Of a DNA stretch of 64,000 bases, positions 1 through 12,499 are shown one piece after another. The notes beneath the pieces are model-generated. The model saw only the letters and a list, made by a program, of their open reading frames with translations. It was not told the DNA's origin and searched no databases. The position numbers and the translations under genes are program-made. How positions within the stretch are numbered: position 1 is the first letter of the stretch; every line of letters starts with the position of its first letter. This DNA is from Viola odorata. Its lineage: Eukaryota > Streptophyta > Magnoliopsida > Malpighiales > Violaceae. The DNA is taken from NCBI GenBank assembly GCA_963691705.1, contig OY829543.1:49208564-49272563 (forward strand), given 5' to 3'.

Positions 1-81
1 TAGTTTCCAGATTTTGACAAGGAGATTGACTGTAAGATAACTTTTTGTTTTTGTTTGTGGTGTCTGTTTATGACTTAACAG

Positions 82-465
82 TTTTGCCTATGGGACCAGT
101 TCAAAGAGCTTGAGTCAATGCGGCTTTTAAGATCGATGCACCTAGCAAAATTTGTGGCGGAAATGATTGCCTCTTTCACACTTTCCCTTGCAGTTTTGAA
201 GAGCGTAGACTTCAACGATGTTGGGCAGCTGACACCGAAGAAGATCATGCATTTCCGGATGATGTTCGAGGCCCTGTTTGACTTTCCCGATAAGGTTGTG
301 TGGAATGCATTTACGCGGGTATCTGTCGCCCCTGACCTAGAAGCACTTCGTGATGGCATTGGGTTCTTTATCAGGGAATATGTTGTGAAGACTAACAGAG
401 GTACTGCAAATAAATTCAAGGTTGCAAAGAGAGCCCTCAATAACACAGAAGGAGTTCTCATGTGA
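82..465 (+). CDS. Nucleolar MIF4G/MA3-domain protein (NOM1/SGD1-like), last exon only
   Basis: The final exon follows an AG acceptor at 80-81 and reads open to a TGA at 463-465. It starts FCLWDQFKELESM and ends NNTEGVLM. The segment with LLRSMHLAKFVAEMI and LTPKKIMHFRMMFEALF matches my memory of the C-terminal MA3 part of plant homologues of yeast Sgd1 and human NOM1. These are nucleolar proteins that act in 40S ribosome biogenesis and recruit DEAD-box helicases such as eIF4A3. The MIF4G half and upstream exons lie left of the window. GTGAGT overlaps the stop codon and could be read as a splice donor, but the EGVLM ending fits the family, so I keep the stop. Family assignment is from sequence recall. 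Confidence 0.85.
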   Translation, partial: FCLWDQFKELESMRLLRSMHLAKFVAEMIASFTLSLAVLKSVDFNDVGQLTPKKIMHFRMMFEALFDFPDKVVWNAFTRVSVAPDLEALRDGIGFFIREYVVKTNRGTANKFKVAKRALNNTEGVLM

Positions 466-640
466 GTTTTAAGTACTGTGGTTTCTCCAGTCAGGAAAGG
501 CCAGATTTTTGTAGCCTATATAGTTCAAATATTTGCAATGTATTTTTGGATTTCTTGTATGATGCGAGAAAACTAACTCTCGACAACAAAAAAAAAGAAT
601 GCGCAGAAAATGAATAATGCTAGAGAGACTATTTCTTTTT

Positions 641-1070
641 GAGTAATGCTAAAAGTCATCCTAAGTCTGCCATCTTAGAATGCCATCTTGACGTGGCAAG
701 TTTCATCTTTAATTTAATTACAAAATTGCCATCAAATTTTGTAATCAATCCCGTCCTTTCTCCTCATTCAATTTATGCCAAATTCCTAACTCATCCATAG
801 CCAAAAACCTCTGTCCCCTCCTCACCGCCGTCGCCTCCTCACTTTTTTGTCGCTGCTCACGGTCGCTGCTGTTGCTGCTATTCTCTTCATGTCCAGTTGC
901 TGCTGTTGTTGTTCTATTCATTTCCAGTCGTTGCTGCTGTTCACGGTCATCACCTCCGTCGTTGTTCACGGTCATCCCTGCTGCTGTTCTCTTCATTTTC
1001 AGTCGTCGAGTCTAGGTTGTTGTTCTTTTTCTTTCCAGTCGCTCTTCACAACTATCTCAGATATTTTTGT
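641..1070 (+). repeat. Left terminal inverted repeat of the MULE
   Basis: About 430 bp, complementary to 4174-4599. The arms stay highly similar to 'cacaactatctcag' near 1060. The left arm has a 13-bp extra stretch near 675-690, a partial repeat of 'gccatctt', absent from the right arm. Much of it is a pyrimidine-rich, GCTGCT-like sequence that makes spurious ORFs on both strands. Confidence 0.9.
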
Positions 1071-1235
1071 CTTCTACTGTCAAAACTAAAAATCATAATT
1101 TTTCTTGATTAATATATGCCATCCTTTGGTAAAAAGTTAGAACATGACGTGAGAAACATGCTATCGTAATAATCCTGTTTCTTAGATTTTTTTATTTTTA
1201 GTCTTGCAGTAACAATATCATTTACGTTGGAGGTA

Positions 1236-3587
1236 ATGGAGTTCTTGCCTCAAATTGATGAGTCTCAAAGGGAGTTTTTGCCTCAAAGTGGTGAGCCTAG
1301 TACTCCATTGTCGAAACCTAATGATAAATTGATACCGAAACCAGGTATGGTCTTCAAATCAGAAGAAGAGTTTTATACTTTTTGTCTTGAGTATGCTCAT
1401 GAAATGGGATTCGGTATTAGGAGAAAAAATAAGAAGAAAGATGATAATGGGAAGTTGAAGTATTATTCTCTTGAGTGTGGTAGAGGAGGTACATGCAAAT
1501 CCGTAGCAAAAAATGTTTTTAATTCAAGGCCATCAAGGAAAACTAATTGTAAGGCGCACATCAATGCTATGGTTAATTATGAAGGAGAGTTTACTATTTC
1601 TCATGTTAATCTTGAGCATAACCATGCGTTGAGTCCTACAAAATCACGTTTTTTTTAAATGTAATAAAAACATGGATGAGTATGTGAAGAGGAGGCTTGA
1701 TACAAATGACCAAGCAGGCATACGTGTGAGTAATAATTTTCATTCTTTGGCTATGGAAATAGGGGGGTATGAGAACTTGACCTTTACTGAGAAAGACTGT
1801 AGAAATCATTTTCTTAAAGTAAGACAAATTAGGCTTGGAGTTGGAGATGCAGCATCACTTAGCATGTATTTTGCATGCATGCAAAAGAGGAATCCTAATT
1901 TTTTTTATCTGCTTGATATAGATGATGACAGTCGATTAAAAAATGTATTTTGGGCAGATGCACGATCTATAGCAGCCTATGAATCTTTTAGTGATGTCAT
2001 ATCATTTGATACAACATACTTAACTAATAGATATGACATGCCTTTTGCACCATTTGTTGGTGTTAATCATCATGGGCAAACTATACTATTTGGATGTGGT
2101 TTACTCTCAAATGAAGAAGCAGATACATACATTTGGTTGTTTAAAGCTTGGTTGCGGTGCATGTCAAATGCTCCAAATGGAATAATTACTGACCAATGCA
2201 AGTCCATTCAGAAAGTTGTCAAATCTGTTTTTCCTAATTCTCACCATCGTCTTTGCCTATGGCACATTATGAGGAAGTTGCCTGAGAAGCTTGGATCACG
2301 ACATGATTACAAGCAAATTAAAAAAGTTCTGAAAAAAGCTGTCTATGAGTCCATTGAGGTTCAAGAATTTGAGGAGATTTGGGGTAACATGATTAATGAT
2401 TTTGATCTCAACAAAAATACATGGTTAAGTGGTTTATATGAAGATCGTCATCGTTGGGTTCCAGTGTTTGTAAAAGGAACTTTTTGGGCTGGAATGTCTA
2501 CAACCCAAAGAAGTGAAAGTATAAATGCATTCTTTGATGGGTATGTTGGTCCCAAGACGTCTTTAAAGCAGTTTGTAGAGCAGTATGATAATGCATTGAA
2601 GAGTAAGATCGAAAAAGAAAATAAAGCAGATTTTGCTTCTTTCAATTCCCGTATTCCTGTGATAACTAATTTTAACTTTGAGAAACAATTTCAAGATGCC
2701 TACACAAATGAAGTGTTTCGGTTATTTCAGGATGAGTTGCAGAGTTTGATGTACTGCAATCTTCTCTTCCTTGACAGGGACGAATCATTTTTGACATATC
2801 AGATAACTGACGTCTTGAGAAGCAAAGAGGGTGCATTTTTCAGAGAAGTTAAATATGTTGTTTGTTATGATGAGGCAAATCTTGAATTTAAGTGTTCATG
2901 TCGTCTGTTTGAGTTTAAAGGAATAGTTTGCAGACATATTGTGAAGGTGTTTATTCGGGAAAAAATATATGATGTTCCACCACAATATATCTTGCATCGC
3001 TGGAGGAAGGATGTTAGATATAGACATTCATTTGTGAAGAATTGTTATGATGACGATAGGAATGATGAATGTAGAGTGAGATACAATAATTTGTATTCAC
3101 AATGCGCTAAAGCTATAGAGATCGGAGTTGAGTCTGCAGAGAATTATGAGTTTCTAATGAGAGGCTTAGATGAGTTAACTTCAAAACTCCCACTCAGTAA
3201 TTCAAGAAATTGGAACAAGCAGTCTGCAGAAGCCTCCTCAACGATCATGACAGAAGACTGTCAAACGTTTTCGAGTCCTTTGAAGATGCGAACAAAAGGG
3301 CGTCCTCCATCGGAAAAAAAAGTGTCAACACTAGAACAAAAAATGAACAAAAAAAAGGTATCAAATGATTTCTTTAATTATTTTCTTCTCTACTGACTGT
3401 GATATTTATATATGATGTTTAACTTATTAATGTTTTTTTCTAATAGAGTGCTCAAGTAAGCAAAAGCAAGAAAGATCATGCGGAGTCACAAAATCAATTT
3501 GGAACTCAAGAGAGTCAATTTGGATTATCTGAACCATCAAATGTGAATCAATGTGAAACTCAAGAGAGCACGGCGCCTTGTGTTTAA
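1236..3587 (+). pseudogene. FAR1/FRS-type MULE transposase, one-base frameshift
   Basis: The first part (ATG 1236 to TAA near 1658) encodes a FAR1-type WRKY-GCM1 DNA-binding domain ending HNHALSPTKSRFF. The second part (1672-3357) encodes the MULE DDE domain, with acidic residues in SFDTTY (D113 of this ORF), ITDQC (D174) and RSES (E282), then a SWIM zinc finger (C408, C410, C420, H422). The parts lie in different frames. The break is a run of eight T at 1649-1656; seven T would keep one frame. An intron 3358-3446 (GT...AG, phase 0) leads to a last exon 3447-3587 ending in TAA. An acceptor-like TTGCAG just before the ATG suggests a 5' leader intron. It would bind the TIRs and catalyse cut-and-paste transposition. 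Whether the frameshift is real or a homopolymer sequencing error cannot be told here. Confidence 0.88.
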
Positions 3588-4173
3588 CTAACTGTGTATG
3601 ATAATATTGTTGAGAGTCAAGTTGTAATCTGTCCCAACTTGTTTTTGTTTCTTCTATTTACCGAATGTGTGATGCTGTTTTCCATTTTTTATTGTTTGGA
3701 ATTATCCTGGTATAGCTGAAAACACAAATACTATGACGTTTTTTTATTAGCAACTCGATCTTTATTTCGAATTTTACATGATTAAAATTTTCAGAAAATC
3801 ACACCCCGACGCGCGCTTCTTGATCATCAAGATTCAAGGGTTCTGCTTCTGGGTATAGATGTAATCGACATGAGCCGCCAAGGTCCTCCTAGTCAAGCAC
3901 TCATCTTCATCCAATCCTGCACCTCAATCTTTTCTGCTTCCACAACATCCTGTATTGATACATAAAATTCCCACACAATTATCCCATTTTCTGCTTCCAC
4001 AACATCCTGAATCGGCAGCAATTTCCCAAAATGAAACAAAAAAACATCCACACAATTAACAGAAAAACAACCACACAATTATTCCATTTTCAGCCACAAA
4101 ATTAACCCAGAAACAACCATAAAACTAAAGCCAAAATACAGCAAAATCAAGCTCAAAATCGGCAGATTAAACA

Positions 4174-4599
4174 AGCAAAAATACCTGAGATAGTTGTGAA
4201 GAGCGACTGGAAAGAAAGAGCACAGCAACCCAAACTTGGCGACTGAAAATGAAGAGAACAGCAGCAGGGATGACCGTGAACAACGACGGAGGTGATGACC
4301 GTGAACAGAAGCAGCGATGACCGTGAACAGCAGCAACGACTGGAAATGAATAGAACAACAACAGCAGCAACTGGAAATGAAGAGAACAGCAGCAACAGCA
4401 GCGACAAAAGGTGAGGAGGCGACGGCGGTGAGGAGGGGACAGAGGTTTTTGGCTATGGATGAGTTAGGGATTTGACATAAATTGAATGAGGAGAAAGGAC
4501 GGGATTGATTACAAAATTTGATGGCAATTTTGTAATTAAATTAAAGATGAAACTTGCCACGTCAAGATGGCAGACTTAGGATGACTTTTAGCATTACTC
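4174..4599 (-). repeat. Right terminal inverted repeat of the MULE
   Basis: Mirror of the left arm. It begins near 'gagatagttgtgaagagcg' (about 4190) and runs to 'agcattactc' at 4599. It includes a local duplication of a 'gatgaccgtgaacag' unit (about 4269-4330). Confidence 0.9.
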
Positions 4600-4608
4600 T
4601 CTCTTTTT

Positions 4609-5533
4609 TACCAACACCTTTATTACTTGGTGCGGTACTACTAGCACTACATTATTGGCATCCTATATTTAAATAAATTAGTATTAGGTGAATATAAAAA
4701 ATAAAATTCAAAAATAAAAATGAAGTAATGATACTATAGCACTTTGTAATTGACCAAAAATAATTTTACTAGATTCTACTATAACTCTTTCTTTTTGTAT
4801 TTTGGATTATAAAGTCGGAAAAAATGATATATTAGATCTTTTTAGTCTTTAATTAATGACGTGATTATCTTTTTTGCTGAAATTAAATATCCTGTCATTT
4901 TAGAATTTGAACACAAATTAATTAGAAGTTCTCTCATTTTAGTGTTTTTGTAATTTATTATAAATGCCCCCACCCCCCAATTTATGTAATAGTCCTTCAT
5001 TTTTATTTTTATTTTATATTTAACCTATCGTATTTTAACCTCTACAAAAACATAATTACTATTTTGGCTCAAAAAATATTTAAATCTTAAATAATGATCT
5101 TTAAAATATTAATATTTTAGCATCGAGAAAAGACCGCTACCAGCCTACCATGTTTAGATTTTCTTATTAGTTCAGCCACTGATCAACATCATATAAAGCT
5201 TGCATACGTGCAACATCTGTACAGCAAGCCTAAGCTGCTAAGCCATTGAAGGGACAAAATGTTGCTCCAATCTAATCTTACCCGGCAAGCGATCCCAGCT
5301 CGCGGTAGATTTATAATGCCCATCAAAGAAAGATACACGTTAGTCCACGAGAGGAACCAGAAATTTAGAAATTGGAGTCTACAGTTTTGCATTTTCAAAA
5401 GGCTGGGGAAAGAACATTCGACTGACCCCAAAACTAATGTCACAATTTGCAGGCAAAGAACGTTCCATTCACAATCAGATCATTTTGGTATTATTTATTT
5501 CCTACAATTCAAAGTTCACATAACATGATTTTG
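4609..5533. other. Intergenic, AT-rich; 3' flank of the DRB gene
   Basis: No supported gene. 4670-5150 is AT-rich, with a run 'ccccaccccccaa' near 4968. 5190-5533 is less AT-rich and lies just past the stop codon of the minus-strand DRB gene, so it probably holds its 3' UTR. Confidence 0.6.
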
Positions 5534-8500
5534 CTAGGCCTCCATGCTTTGCTGATCTGGTTGGGGCATGACATTCACTGCAACCCAGTCTTCATTGCTA
5601 ATGGGCAACACTTCACAGCCAGCAGGATAGGCCACCTTCGTCTCGCTTGGATGAATTACAATTCTGTTCTGGCACATAGAACACTTTCCAACAAGGTGAT
5701 CGATCGCTGGACCAATGGCAGTACTGGAGGAATCGGCAGGTAAAGAAGATGATGGATCGATTGCAGGGGGTAAAGCAATAGCGCAGTCATTTGGCAATCT
5801 CTTTATGGCTGAGGTCCCTTCTGGTCCTAGAGATGAAATCGGCAGATGAGGGTTACTACCTTCAGCACATGCTGCAAACAGTTCAAGAGTACGCAGTAAG
5901 GCAAGGATGAATACAATAGGAATTACAGAGTTCAAGGTAAAGGAACACTGAGCTATAATGTCTCTCGATAATGCAAGTGCAAATGTGCTGAACTGTACTT
6001 ATAACTTAAAGAATTGATGGAGGAAATAAGTTTGCGAACTGCACTTGCAACTGAACGTAAATTCAACAAGAGAAAACTCAGTAACATACTGTGCATATGA
6101 TGCTTTTGAACCTAAAAAAATGTTTTAGTAACCAGTTTACTATATCAACATCAATGAAATTCTTTCACCAAAAAACCAATCATCAATAAGATAAAAGAGA
6201 AAATAAAGGCAATTGCTAGTTGAGTCTAAAATACCACACCCAAATAGTGCACAAAAGTATATAGTTAACATGAGTACAGAACCACAAACACGTGCATGCG
6301 AGTGAAGATGACAACGAGTTGTGTACCACGACAAACAATCACACTAGTCTTGTTTAATTATTTGCAAAACCATGCCCAGCAATACTGGGCCATCTCATTC
6401 TTATAGCCTACCCATTAATTCTGGCAGGTATCCCGTATCCAACAACTAACAAAATCATACTGACTTCAATGAAATGTTCATGCATATAAGCAAGTGCCCT
6501 CTACTTGGTTCCTACCGAGAAACACAAAAAATGTATAAAAAAAAAGGTTAAAAAATGTTGCATCATTACTGTCCCATTTACGCTGAGTGATAGCAGTTAT
6601 TAAAGTCAAATAAAACATAACCATCCCATTTATAACTAGGCATCATAAATGGGTAATTAACAAATCTGGCCTGGCCTGGTTACCCGAGTTTACCCGTTTA
6701 ACTTTCATCCCTATGTGCTGCTCGTACATGCACCCACAGACGCACGTCAAAACCTCCTTACATATCATATCCACTATATGAACCTAAAAGCTATTATAAA
6801 GAGGAAAATACTGCTCGGAACTATCTAGGTGGCTCACTTAGAAAGCTGAACTAAAGATCAACCAGTTTCAGGGAAACTTGACAGAAGTGAAAAAATACTA
6901 TTATCACCAACAAGAATACAAGTCAATTACATAAAGAAGGAACTTCTTTTTTTTTTTTGGTCGAAATAAAGAAGGAACTTTTGCATTCAGTTTTGTGCAA
7001 ATGATGGAGCGACAGTAGGAAACAAACACCACAGCATTCAGCATAAATTAATTACCTAATATGAACACAAATTATTTAGTTATCACATGCACAGAACATT
7101 CTCTCAGGTTAACTGTTATATGAGGAAAAAATTCCTAAGTCTATTAAGAATAGAAAATCACCTCTATTATCCCCTACCTTGTTCATCAGGCACAGACAAT
7201 TTAGGTTGGACATTCTTTTGGAGATAAGCAGTAAGACCCAATCGCGAGCTAGGAGATGAGTAATGAGGAGTTTCTTGCTCTGCGGGGGTTGGAGAAAGGC
7301 CCATGGAGCTCTGACTTGAGTTTCCTGAACAAGAAGCCACAATTTGTTATAATGCACTAATACTATCATGAATTATCCATGAGGATAATAAACTTAGCCA
7401 TTTCTCGATTAACATATTGCATCCTAATTTCACTTCTTGTTGAATGGATAATCCTATTTCACGGCATAATATATGTTAATGATGGGCGCTCAAACACAAG
7501 GATTGAAGATAACTTCTCTGGTCTCTTTATTTAATCTAGATATGCTTAAAAAAACTGTTTAAAAAACATTGCTATAAAAGTAGAATAGGAAAGTCCAACA
7601 AATGTGCCAACACTAACATGTATTCCTTCCGTCACAGCACTACCAGCCAGCATATCATTTATCTTATGGTAGGATTTGAGACAAAATTGGAGGATAGAGA
7701 ATGTTGTAGGAGAGGCATGTGGATGCAGGATGCACAACATCCTAAAATCTTGCTAGTTGTATGATAAAGGAAGAAAGAGAACATAAAAAATTAACAAGCA
7801 TGCAGAGATCATCCACTAGGACATGACGTTGTGCTATAGGAAGAATGGCAAAATTGCAATAATATGAGCAATTCTCCCTACCTTCATCGAAGCTTCTGGG
7901 GTCAAGAAGTTGAGAAAGCCTCTGTTTTTTAGCCTCGTCAAGCCTTTCTACCCAAGCAGTAGAGGAGTAGAGCTCTTCCATGTCCTCTTTTCTTTTTTGC
8001 GACACCTCTCCAACAATAGTGTTACTATAATCTGAATGTGGAATTCATATTGTGAATCACAAGTTATAATCTCACAAATATAGGTGAGACCACTTACGAC
8101 TAGAAATTATTGCTGAAATAAAATTCTAAGAACTAAGGAAATTAACGTTTTACAAAAATCGGATACTCTAGCACTATGATAAAATAATGAAAAAGCAAAA
8201 CAAACATGCATACCATGTTTTAATGACATGTAAGCAATTTTTGCTGCACTCAGCTCTGCTTGTTTCTTAGTTCTTGCTTCCTGGCCCCTAAAAGACTTCC
8301 CTCCGATTTCAACAATCGAAGTAAAAATTGGTACATGAGCTTCGCCAGATTTGGTTGTGCTATAAGTTGGAAAAAGATGGCCTCTTTTCTGAGCTAGTTC
8401 TTGTAAGAGATTCTTATAAGCAGATTCATCCTACACATCATAACAATACAATACTAATTTCAGAAAGGCTAAAAAAAACAAAAAGAGCCGACGAAGATAA

Positions 8501-11500
8501 TGTCAGAATCATGGATCTCGATAAAAGAATAATATCAACGGCAGGTGGACTCACCTCTTCAACTCCAGGCAACAGTGACAATGCAACTTTGGCAGCAGCG
8601 TGCTCAGCTCTACTCAACGTGGGAAATAATTCTTCACACACATAAGATTGTCCACCAACAATAACCTTGCACTTGAAGCGAAGAGCGTGTGGAGGACCTT
8701 TGCGTTCGCAAGAATACAGAGGTAGAGCAAGATTTCTCTTTTGACAATAGGTTTGCAGCTGAGTTTTGAATAATTGTGGTGAATCTATAAAAAACAAGAA
8801 ATAGTTGTTCAATATGTTAGATGAAAGACAAGCAATAAGATTGTTCAGGCTGTGTTTTGCTTAATTTAACCAGTACAAAAGACAAGGAAATTGAGACAAA
8901 ACAAAAAGAATAGGTGTTTGGACTTTGGAGCAAATGATCAAAGCTGTCAACAAAAAGATCCACACATCATATATGGAGAAATTTTTCTTTTTTCTTTCTT
9001 TTTGTTAAGCAACATTTCTAAGATATTTAGTGTGAAAGGAGGATCACCCACTGCAATTTCTGGCTTGAAAGCACTAGTTCTTATCTAGCATATTGGTCTT
9101 ATGCTTCCAAGAAACTGTGCTTTCCAGAACCACAATTTTTATAACTCAAATTTATACAAATTCTTTTGATCTTATTTTAATTTAATTTATTTCATTTGTT
9201 TTTACTTTGCACAACATTTGATGAAAGAGAAAAGGAAAGAGTGAGTGCCAGTAATTTTTTGGCAATGATATCCATCATGCCCCTATCTCCCAATAATAAG
9301 TAAAAAATTTCAACTACAACACATACTTATGAAGGCTTCAAAATTTTACAATCTAATTGATTCCCATAAAGAGTCTACGGATCTACACAAGGATACACGT
9401 ATAGAAAGGTCCACATCTTTTACATGCCCATTTCCCTTTAGAACTAAAAAAGGAAATTGTTGATTTTGTCATCACATCATATTTTGCCAGAAGTCGCCTC
9501 ATAACTCAACATTTTTGACCCCCAAATGTCCCCTCTTTAAAAAAAAATAGTTTTTTGGTACGTTGATGGAATGTACTACCCATATAAGTTGTACTGTCCC
9601 AATTAATGGTTGAACAATGCCATTTTTTATTCCATCAGCACAAGTGGAGACAATTTAATAGCTACAACATGAATGAGTTGAAATCATAAGTATAAAGTGA
9701 ACGTTGATTACTTTTTAAGAGTTATTTGAAAAGGTTTAGTTATCTAGCAAAGGTTGCATCAGGAAAGTTATCATCCACATAAAGATTGACAACCAAATCG
9801 AAAAGGTTAAACTCAATATTTAAGAAAAGAACAATACGGAACTGCATTATGGGCGCACAATAGCCAAATGGAAGTTCAATATAATTGAAATCACAAGATA
9901 TGGAAAATTCATAAAAATGAAAAGAATAGATGTTTTCACCTTTGAGAATCTCATTGAATCTTGCAGGTAAGGTTGCTTGATTCCCCTGGGGACTTTGCAT
10001 GCTTCCCTGTGCGTCAAGTTGAGTTGTTCTTCCACCTGAACTAACTTCATAGTTTGCACTTGCAGGACCTGCAGAGACTACGACAAACAACATATATAAA
10101 TAAACCTTATATATCCTTTTTTTTCAACTACACATTTTATAATTCTTCCATTATCTTCCAAGTGACTCCGTTTTATCAGGCACATATTTCCAAAAATTTA
10201 TGCGATGCATGATTCTACTATCATCATTTATTTATATATTCAGATACCAACAGAATACATTTACTCACCTCTCATCCCATTATTTTCTGCCAATACCACG
10301 GTTTCACTTCCCAAAGAATTCTGATTTGATTCCTCTACTTTAGTTTGCAATCCTTTGGTAGTAAGGTGACTATCCATTCCTACATTTGTAGCTGAGGGGC
10401 CTGATGTCATCACAATTCACAAGATATGCTATCAACATAAAAATACCAACAATACTTCTCTAACTCAAACTGCTAATAGCTCTCCATCTGCAACTTTACA
10501 GGAGAAATGTACAACTCAACTAAGGTTTTAATCAGTTGTGGAGCTGGAACAGATTTACAAATCGCGTTTTCCAAAATCTTTATGCCATGCAAGATTCTAC
10601 CATCAAAAGCATCATTTATTTATATATTCAGATTCCAACAGAATACATTCACTCACCTCTTATCCCATCATTTTTATCCAACACCATGGTTCCACTTCTC
10701 GAAGAATTCTGGTTTGACTCCTCTACACTAGTTTGCAGTGTCCCTCTAGTAGTAAGGTGAGTATTCACTCCTACATTTGCAGCTAAAGGACCTGATGCCA
10801 TCACAAGATATGATGTCAACAAAAAAGTACTTCTACAACTAAAACTGATAATAGCCCTCCATCTGAAACTTTACAAGAGAAATGTACAAAGTGCATTTGA
10901 GTATGAAAGAATCAACTTATAGTTTCTAAAGATTACTTTTAAACACAAACCTAGAACATTGTCAAACTACCTAATTACGCATTTATTACTCCAAACTTCC
11001 TTAATAAAAAGTTACTGCTTAAATGCTTTTTAACTCTTTTTACCACTTTATAATTTTTACATGTTACTTCAAACTTAAAAACTGGAAGAATACAGCCATT
11101 TTTAAAAATATTCACAGCAGTGACAAACATAACATCAATTGCCGAATTTCATTATGGCTGAAGAAAGGTTTAAATGTAAGTTGTTCTTTGATTCGTAAAG
11201 AAGTCAATGTATTGCCACATATATCCTCATTCAAAGAGTGATTCGGTGCAAAGAATAAATTTAGTGCACATTTCCATCTATGTAAAAAGAACGTATAATG
11301 TACTTAGCTAAAAGCATTCAACATCCCTTCACTGACAGTGGTGAGGTCCAAATTAAAAGCAAAATATCAACTTAACATACATTTCCATGATAACAGGAAT
11401 TAAAATGTACTTTTCTAAAGTATTTAGTGCTTGTTCCGACACGTGTAATATGTTCCAAACTATTGAATTCATTTAAGAGATGTCATGATGCATTGATGCA

Positions 11501-12355
11501 CAAAAGAGAGACTCCAGTAGCATTTGTACGAAGATGTGGTTTCCAGATAAATCCTTTTTAAATAAAACGAGTACAATGCCAAACATTACTTCACCAAAAA
11601 CACATTGTAACTGTCTATTAAACTTGAAGCAAAATTTCCATCCGTTTTGGAAGGGAATACGCATAATCTGCCAAAAAAGTCACTTACTTACACATAGCTC
11701 AAAAAGTAACACATATTTAGCCATTCAGGAAATAAGAAAGAAAACATAACAACAACAACAACATCCAACAATGAAGAACCGTCAAATGAGAATCTTAAAC
11801 ATAGCCTAAAAATCAGTGCACGAGAAGTTCCTTAAAACTCCAACAAGATCAAAACTTTCAGAGCTCAATTGATGAACAAATATTTTGAGAAAATGACAGC
11901 ACATAATGTATATCGATGTATGTATGGATTCTAAAACAAAGTGTCAAAAAATGACCTAAACACCAACAGTGTTCTCAAACAAAATATACCCAGCAAGAAA
12001 AGAAAGCAAAGCAACAAGTGTGCCAATTTCACTCACCGAGAGAAGGGATGGAGGAGGTGGATGAAGGTTTGGCAACCTCCGTGGCCGGCACGAATTGAAT
12101 GAAGGGGGAAGGGACAGGGGCTGGGGCTGGGACAGGAGCAGGTGGTAGCATGAAGTGATCATAAGCCACCTTGGCGGCATCGTTTTGAGCCTCTTTAGAG
12201 GATCTGGAAAGAGATGGAGAGCAGAAAGAGATGTCATTGATAACAACGGTGGATTGGAAGCGTGGGTTATGATCTAACCCTTGCTTAACGTTTTTATACT
12301 CTGGAATCTGCCATTTCCTCTGCTGACACAGTTCTTGCAGCTTCGACTTGTACAT
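5534..12355 (-). CDS. Double-stranded RNA-binding protein (DRB1/DRB4-like) with three dsRBDs
   Basis: Nine exons in transcript order: 12355-12037, 10791-10657, 10400-10269, 10068-9940, 8784-8555, 8430-8214, 8031-7882, 7324-7178, 5871-5534. They join in phase to 598 aa. The first in-frame ATG (12355) opens MYKSKLQELCQQRKWQIPEY, the start of a typical plant DRB. dsRBD1 is about residues 1-70, dsRBD2 about 240-310 (LFKTQLQTYCQKRN ... AEHAAAKVALSLL) and dsRBD3 about 316-386 (AYKNLLQELAQKRG ... KQAELSAAKIAYMSL). Exons 2-4 code only a low-complexity linker and all have phase-1 ends. The tail has a CxxC (CSMC) near the C-terminus and no enzyme domain. Plant DRBs partner Dicer-like proteins in small-RNA processing. 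Arabidopsis DRBs have two dsRBDs, so three is notable. Which DCL it would serve cannot be read from sequence. Introns of 1.2-1.5 kb hold nothing I can name. Confidence 0.9.
10190..10885 (-). repeat. Tandem duplication of a DRB linker exon plus flanking intron
   Basis: Two units about 375 bp apart are clearly alike. Each holds intron sequence ('catttatttatatattcag'), a GT donor, an exon (10269-10400, 132 nt; 10657-10791, 135 nt), an AG acceptor and the same upstream 'tttaca.gagaaatgtacaa'. The exon products align (GPSATNVGMDSHLTTKG and GPLAANVGVNTHLTTRG). The next exon downstream (9940-10068, 129 nt) begins GPASANYEV and may be an older third copy. Confidence 0.88.
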
Positions 12356-12499
12356 ATTTTTACTATCCAAAGTCGTTTGTTTGTGGTTCTTTTTCCAACC
12401 GCAACAAAGGGGAAAAAGAGAAGAAGAGAGAAAAGCAAAGAAGGAAACTGGTGAGAGGGTAAAGCGTGAAAAGAGAGTAGGACTGCTGACGAGCGACAA

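Larger units (their letters stand above)
641..4599 (+). mobile_element. Mutator-like element (MULE) with FAR1/FRS transposase
   Basis: Long terminal inverted repeats begin GAGTAATGCTAAAAGTC at 641 and end with the complement at 4599. The 9-bp flanks are TTTCTTTTT (632-640) and TCTCTTTTT (4600-4608), a target-site duplication with one mismatch, as expected for Mutator. The inside holds a split transposase gene on + (1236-3587). 3588-4173 is non-coding apart from a short imperfect repeat around 'ctgcttccacaacatcctg' (3937-4012). The 3.96-kb size, 9-bp duplication, long TIRs and FAR1-type transposase agree with an autonomous or recently autonomous MULE. Confidence 0.92.

Noticed and set aside
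75..461. Minus-strand ORF of 128 aa
   Set aside because: Antisense shadow of the NOM1-like exon.
847..1112. Short ORFs on both strands in the left MULE TIR and their mirror at 4079-4407
   Set aside because: They arise from GCTGCT-like sequence of the inverted repeats and mirror each other; no known domain.
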